Positions 62,288 through 64,000 of a stretch of 64,000 nucleotides of DNA are shown here, piece after piece. The notes under the pieces were generated by a model. It made no database searches and was not told where the DNA came from. It saw only the letters and a program-made list of their open reading frames with translations. Made by a program: the position numbers and the translations under genes. The stretch is from Roseibium suaedae (GTDB lineage Bacteria; Pseudomonadota; Alphaproteobacteria; Rhizobiales; Stappiaceae). The DNA lies in contig NZ_FRBW01000001.1 in assembly GCF_900142725.1 (NCBI RefSeq), positions 868,001-932,000 on the forward strand, given 5' to 3'. Positions within the stretch are counted from its first letter, which is position 1; each line of letters starts with the position of its first letter.

Positions 62288-63106
62288 ATGATCGGCGCCG
62301 AGACACGGCTGGTCGCGATGATCGGTTTTCCCATCGCGCAGGTGAAATCCCCCGCAAACTTCAACCGGCATTTCGACACCCAGAACGATGACCGGGCGAT
62401 GATTGCCATGGAGCTGACGCCAGAGGCGGTGAAGGATTTCATCGCAACGGCAAGGGGATGGACCAATCTGGACGGGTTTGTCGTGACGATCCCTCACAAG
62501 GGTGCTGTCGCCGAGCTTGTGGACGAGATGAGCCCGCGGGCGCGGTTTCTGGGCGCCGTCAATGCAGTCCGCCGTGATCCCGATGGGCGCCTGACTGGCG
62601 ACATGACCGATGGCACCGGCTTTGTCGAAGCCTTGAAGCAGCGCCATTTCTCAGTGGCGGGCAAGTCCGCGCTGGTGGTGGGCGCTGGCGGTGCAGGCAG
62701 TGCCATCTCGCTCGCACTGGCCGATGAAGGCCTGTCACACCTCGTGCTTCGTGATCTGGACGGCAACCGGGCCGGGGCTTTGGCGGCGAAACTGCGCCTG
62801 GCCTATGGCTCTTGCACCGTCGAGACCGGCATACCGGCCGAGGGGGCCTTTGACCTTGTCGTCAATTGTTCCCCCATGGGCATGAGCCCCGGTGATGCGC
62901 TTCCGGTCTCAGAAAACCTTCTCGATCAGATGCCCGCCGGTTCTTTGGCCGCAGATGTGGTCACCTCTCCCGAAATCACGCCTTTCCTTGAAGCTGCCCG
63001 GAAGCGCGGGCTGGCCATCCAGACCGGCGCGGAAATGGCGGCTGCCCAGATGATCCAGCTCGGCCAGGCCATGGGCATTTTCAGCGCGGAGAACTCCAAT
63101 GCGTAA
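62288..63106 (+). CDS. Shikimate-dehydrogenase-like oxidoreductase with an altered substrate site
   Basis: A 272-residue AroE-family enzyme: catalytic lysine in VVTIPHKG, aspartate in GDMTDGTGF, NADP-binding VVGAGGAGSA. The substrate-binding SxSPxxHN motif of AroE (two serines) reads QVKSPANFN, so the first serine and histidine are lost, and it is not the housekeeping AroE. It likely reduces or oxidises a related cyclitol/quinate-type or hydroxyacid compound. GAAGGA precedes ATG 62288. The next gene overlaps its stop by eight bases. Confidence 0.85.
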   Translation: MIGAETRLVAMIGFPIAQVKSPANFNRHFDTQNDDRAMIAMELTPEAVKDFIATARGWTNLDGFVVTIPHKGAVAELVDEMSPRARFLGAVNAVRRDPDGRLTGDMTDGTGFVEALKQRHFSVAGKSALVVGAGGAGSAISLALADEGLSHLVLRDLDGNRAGALAAKLRLAYGSCTVETGIPAEGAFDLVVNCSPMGMSPGDALPVSENLLDQMPAGSLAADVVTSPEITPFLEAARKRGLAIQTGAEMAAAQMIQLGQAMGIFSAENSNA

Positions 63107-64000
63107 TCTCCGCAAGGAAAAAGCCGATGTGGTGGTGGTTGGCGGCGGTGCTGCGGGCATGAGCGCAGCTGTGGCCGCCGCGCGCCTCGGTGGCCGCGTG
63201 ATCCTTGTCGAGTGTTACGGCTTTCTCGGTGGAGCCGCCTCCAATTCCCTGGTGCTGGCTTATTGCGGTTTCTTTCAGCGGGGCACGGAGCCGGTTCTGG
63301 CGGTCGGAGGCATCGGCAAGGAGTTGCTGGATGAACTGGAAACGCTTGGCCAGCCTTCAAATCCCATCGTTTCCAAGAGCGGCAACTGGATCGTCATGCT
63401 CGATCCGGAGGCGGTCAAGTTTGCCTTTGACCGCCTGTGCGGCGCCGCCGGTGTGGAGGTCCTTCTCCATAGCCGTTTGGTCGCCGCTGAGGTCTGCGAT
63501 GGACGCGTAAAAGCTGTGACGCTAGCCGATCATGCCGGTGAGGTGGTTCTGGAGGCTGAGAGCTTCGTTGATGCAAGCGGCGAGGCAACCCTGTCTCATC
63601 TGGCAGGTGTGCCGATGCGGGTGAGCAGTCTGGCCGGGGACAAGGTGCAGCCTGCTTCCCTGCCGGTCCGGATCGGCGGTGTCGCTCCTGGGGCCGCTCT
63701 CGATCACAAGCGCATGGCAGAGATCATCAAGGTCTATAACGAGACCGCTATTACCCCGGTCTCCAGACCGGATGGCGGCGTTATTTCCCGTCTGCCTGTG
63801 TCCGGGGATGTATGGTGGATGACTGTCGATCTCGAGACGGGTGGCCTTGAAGGCGCCGATCTCAGCAGGGTCGAACAGGAGGCACGCCGTCAGGCTTGGC
63901 GGAACCTGTCCCTGCTGAAGCAGTTGCCCGGGTTCGAACAAGCCTATCTTGTTTCCACTGGGCCGCAGATTGGTATCCGGGAAACACGTCGTCCCAAGTC
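63099..64000 (+). CDS. FAD-dependent oxidoreductase, 3'-truncated by the window
   Basis: The first 300 residues of an FAD-dependent oxidoreductase (PF12831-like): MRNLRKEKADVVVVGGGAAGMSAAVAAARLGG holds the dinucleotide fold, with ECYGFLGGAASNSL as the second FAD motif and SGEATLSHLAGVP further on. It begins inside the shikimate-dehydrogenase-like gene (8-base overlap), implying coupled synthesis. The window ends in frame; the C terminus is unseen. Confidence 0.88.
   Translation, partial: MRNLRKEKADVVVVGGGAAGMSAAVAAARLGGRVILVECYGFLGGAASNSLVLAYCGFFQRGTEPVLAVGGIGKELLDELETLGQPSNPIVSKSGNWIVMLDPEAVKFAFDRLCGAAGVEVLLHSRLVAAEVCDGRVKAVTLADHAGEVVLEAESFVDASGEATLSHLAGVPMRVSSLAGDKVQPASLPVRIGGVAPGAALDHKRMAEIIKVYNETAITPVSRPDGGVISRLPVSGDVWWMTVDLETGGLEGADLSRVEQEARRQAWRNLSLLKQLPGFEQAYLVSTGPQIGIRETRRPK

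Noticed and set aside
1-64000. Prophage or integrative element
   Set aside because: No integrase, terminase, capsid or conjugation genes are present, and the single tRNA-Gly shows no partial duplicate nearby.

Overview
The window reads as a high-GC alphaproteobacterial chromosome, most likely Hyphomicrobiales (Rhizobiales) and plausibly Stappiaceae (Roseibium/Labrenzia/Pannonibacter-like). The clues are a class I lysyl-tRNA synthetase, a SAM-II riboswitch in front of metZ, a double-length dCTP deaminase, a PodJ-like polarity protein, a TauE/TIGR02186 pair, TGA-N9-TCA motifs of the RirA iron-operator type at a siderophore locus, and a bacterial voltage-gated sodium channel. I see no phage, integrase, transposase, rRNA or CRISPR array. 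Species assignment is inference.

Layout. 1-0.8 kb: 3' end of a membrane glycosyltransferase. 1.0-8.0 kb: ferric-siderophore locus (TonB-dependent receptor, siderophore esterase, ABC ATPase, Tat-exported binding protein, fused double permease). 8.05-10.1 kb: tRNA-Gly(CCC), a NaChBac/NavAb-type sodium channel, and directly behind it a degenerate channel paralogue without filter or voltage-sensor charges. 10.1-23.1 kb: mostly housekeeping genes (lysS, TerB-like, apaG, metZ with SAM-II riboswitch, dcd, YigZ, pyrD, MATE exporter, histone-deacetylase-like hydrolase), with a translationally coupled pair of apparently inactive enzymes at 16.6-18.2 kb (S24-repressor-like and SNase-like). 23.7-26.2 kb: two AraC-family paralogues around an AT-rich spacer. 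26.4-33.2 kb: a fatty-acid beta-oxidation operon (acyl-CoA dehydrogenase, GST, thiolase, FadJ-like protein) followed by a MerR-family regulator; a similar palindrome precedes both the operon and the regulator. 33.7-37.8 kb: the large PodJ-like protein. 38-39.8 kb: TauE/SafE permease and TIGR02186 partner. 39.8-44.2 kb: 'ligase-associated' DNA damage genes (PdeM, DEXH helicase, MBL exonuclease) without an adjacent ligase. 44.2-49 kb: NTF2-like protein, small HTH protein, chemoreceptor, secreted alpha/beta hydrolase, ParA-like ATPase. 49.1-52.2 kb: HlyD/ABC exporter. 52.3-55.4 kb: Lrp regulator convergent with a homodimeric E1-type 2-oxoacid dehydrogenase. 55.5-64 kb: a catabolic island with an ABC importer, an MDR dehydrogenase, an unrecognised barrel-like protein, two LysR regulators, a divergent shikimate-dehydrogenase-like enzyme and a truncated FAD oxidoreductase.

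The most interesting signals are the canonical/degenerate sodium-channel tandem with a hairpin that can hide the second gene's ribosome binding site, the coupled pseudo-S24/pseudo-nuclease pair, the beta-oxidation operon with its matching MerR palindromes, and the 55-64 kb island of unknown substrate. All functional statements come from reading motifs by eye; no search or alignment program was run.
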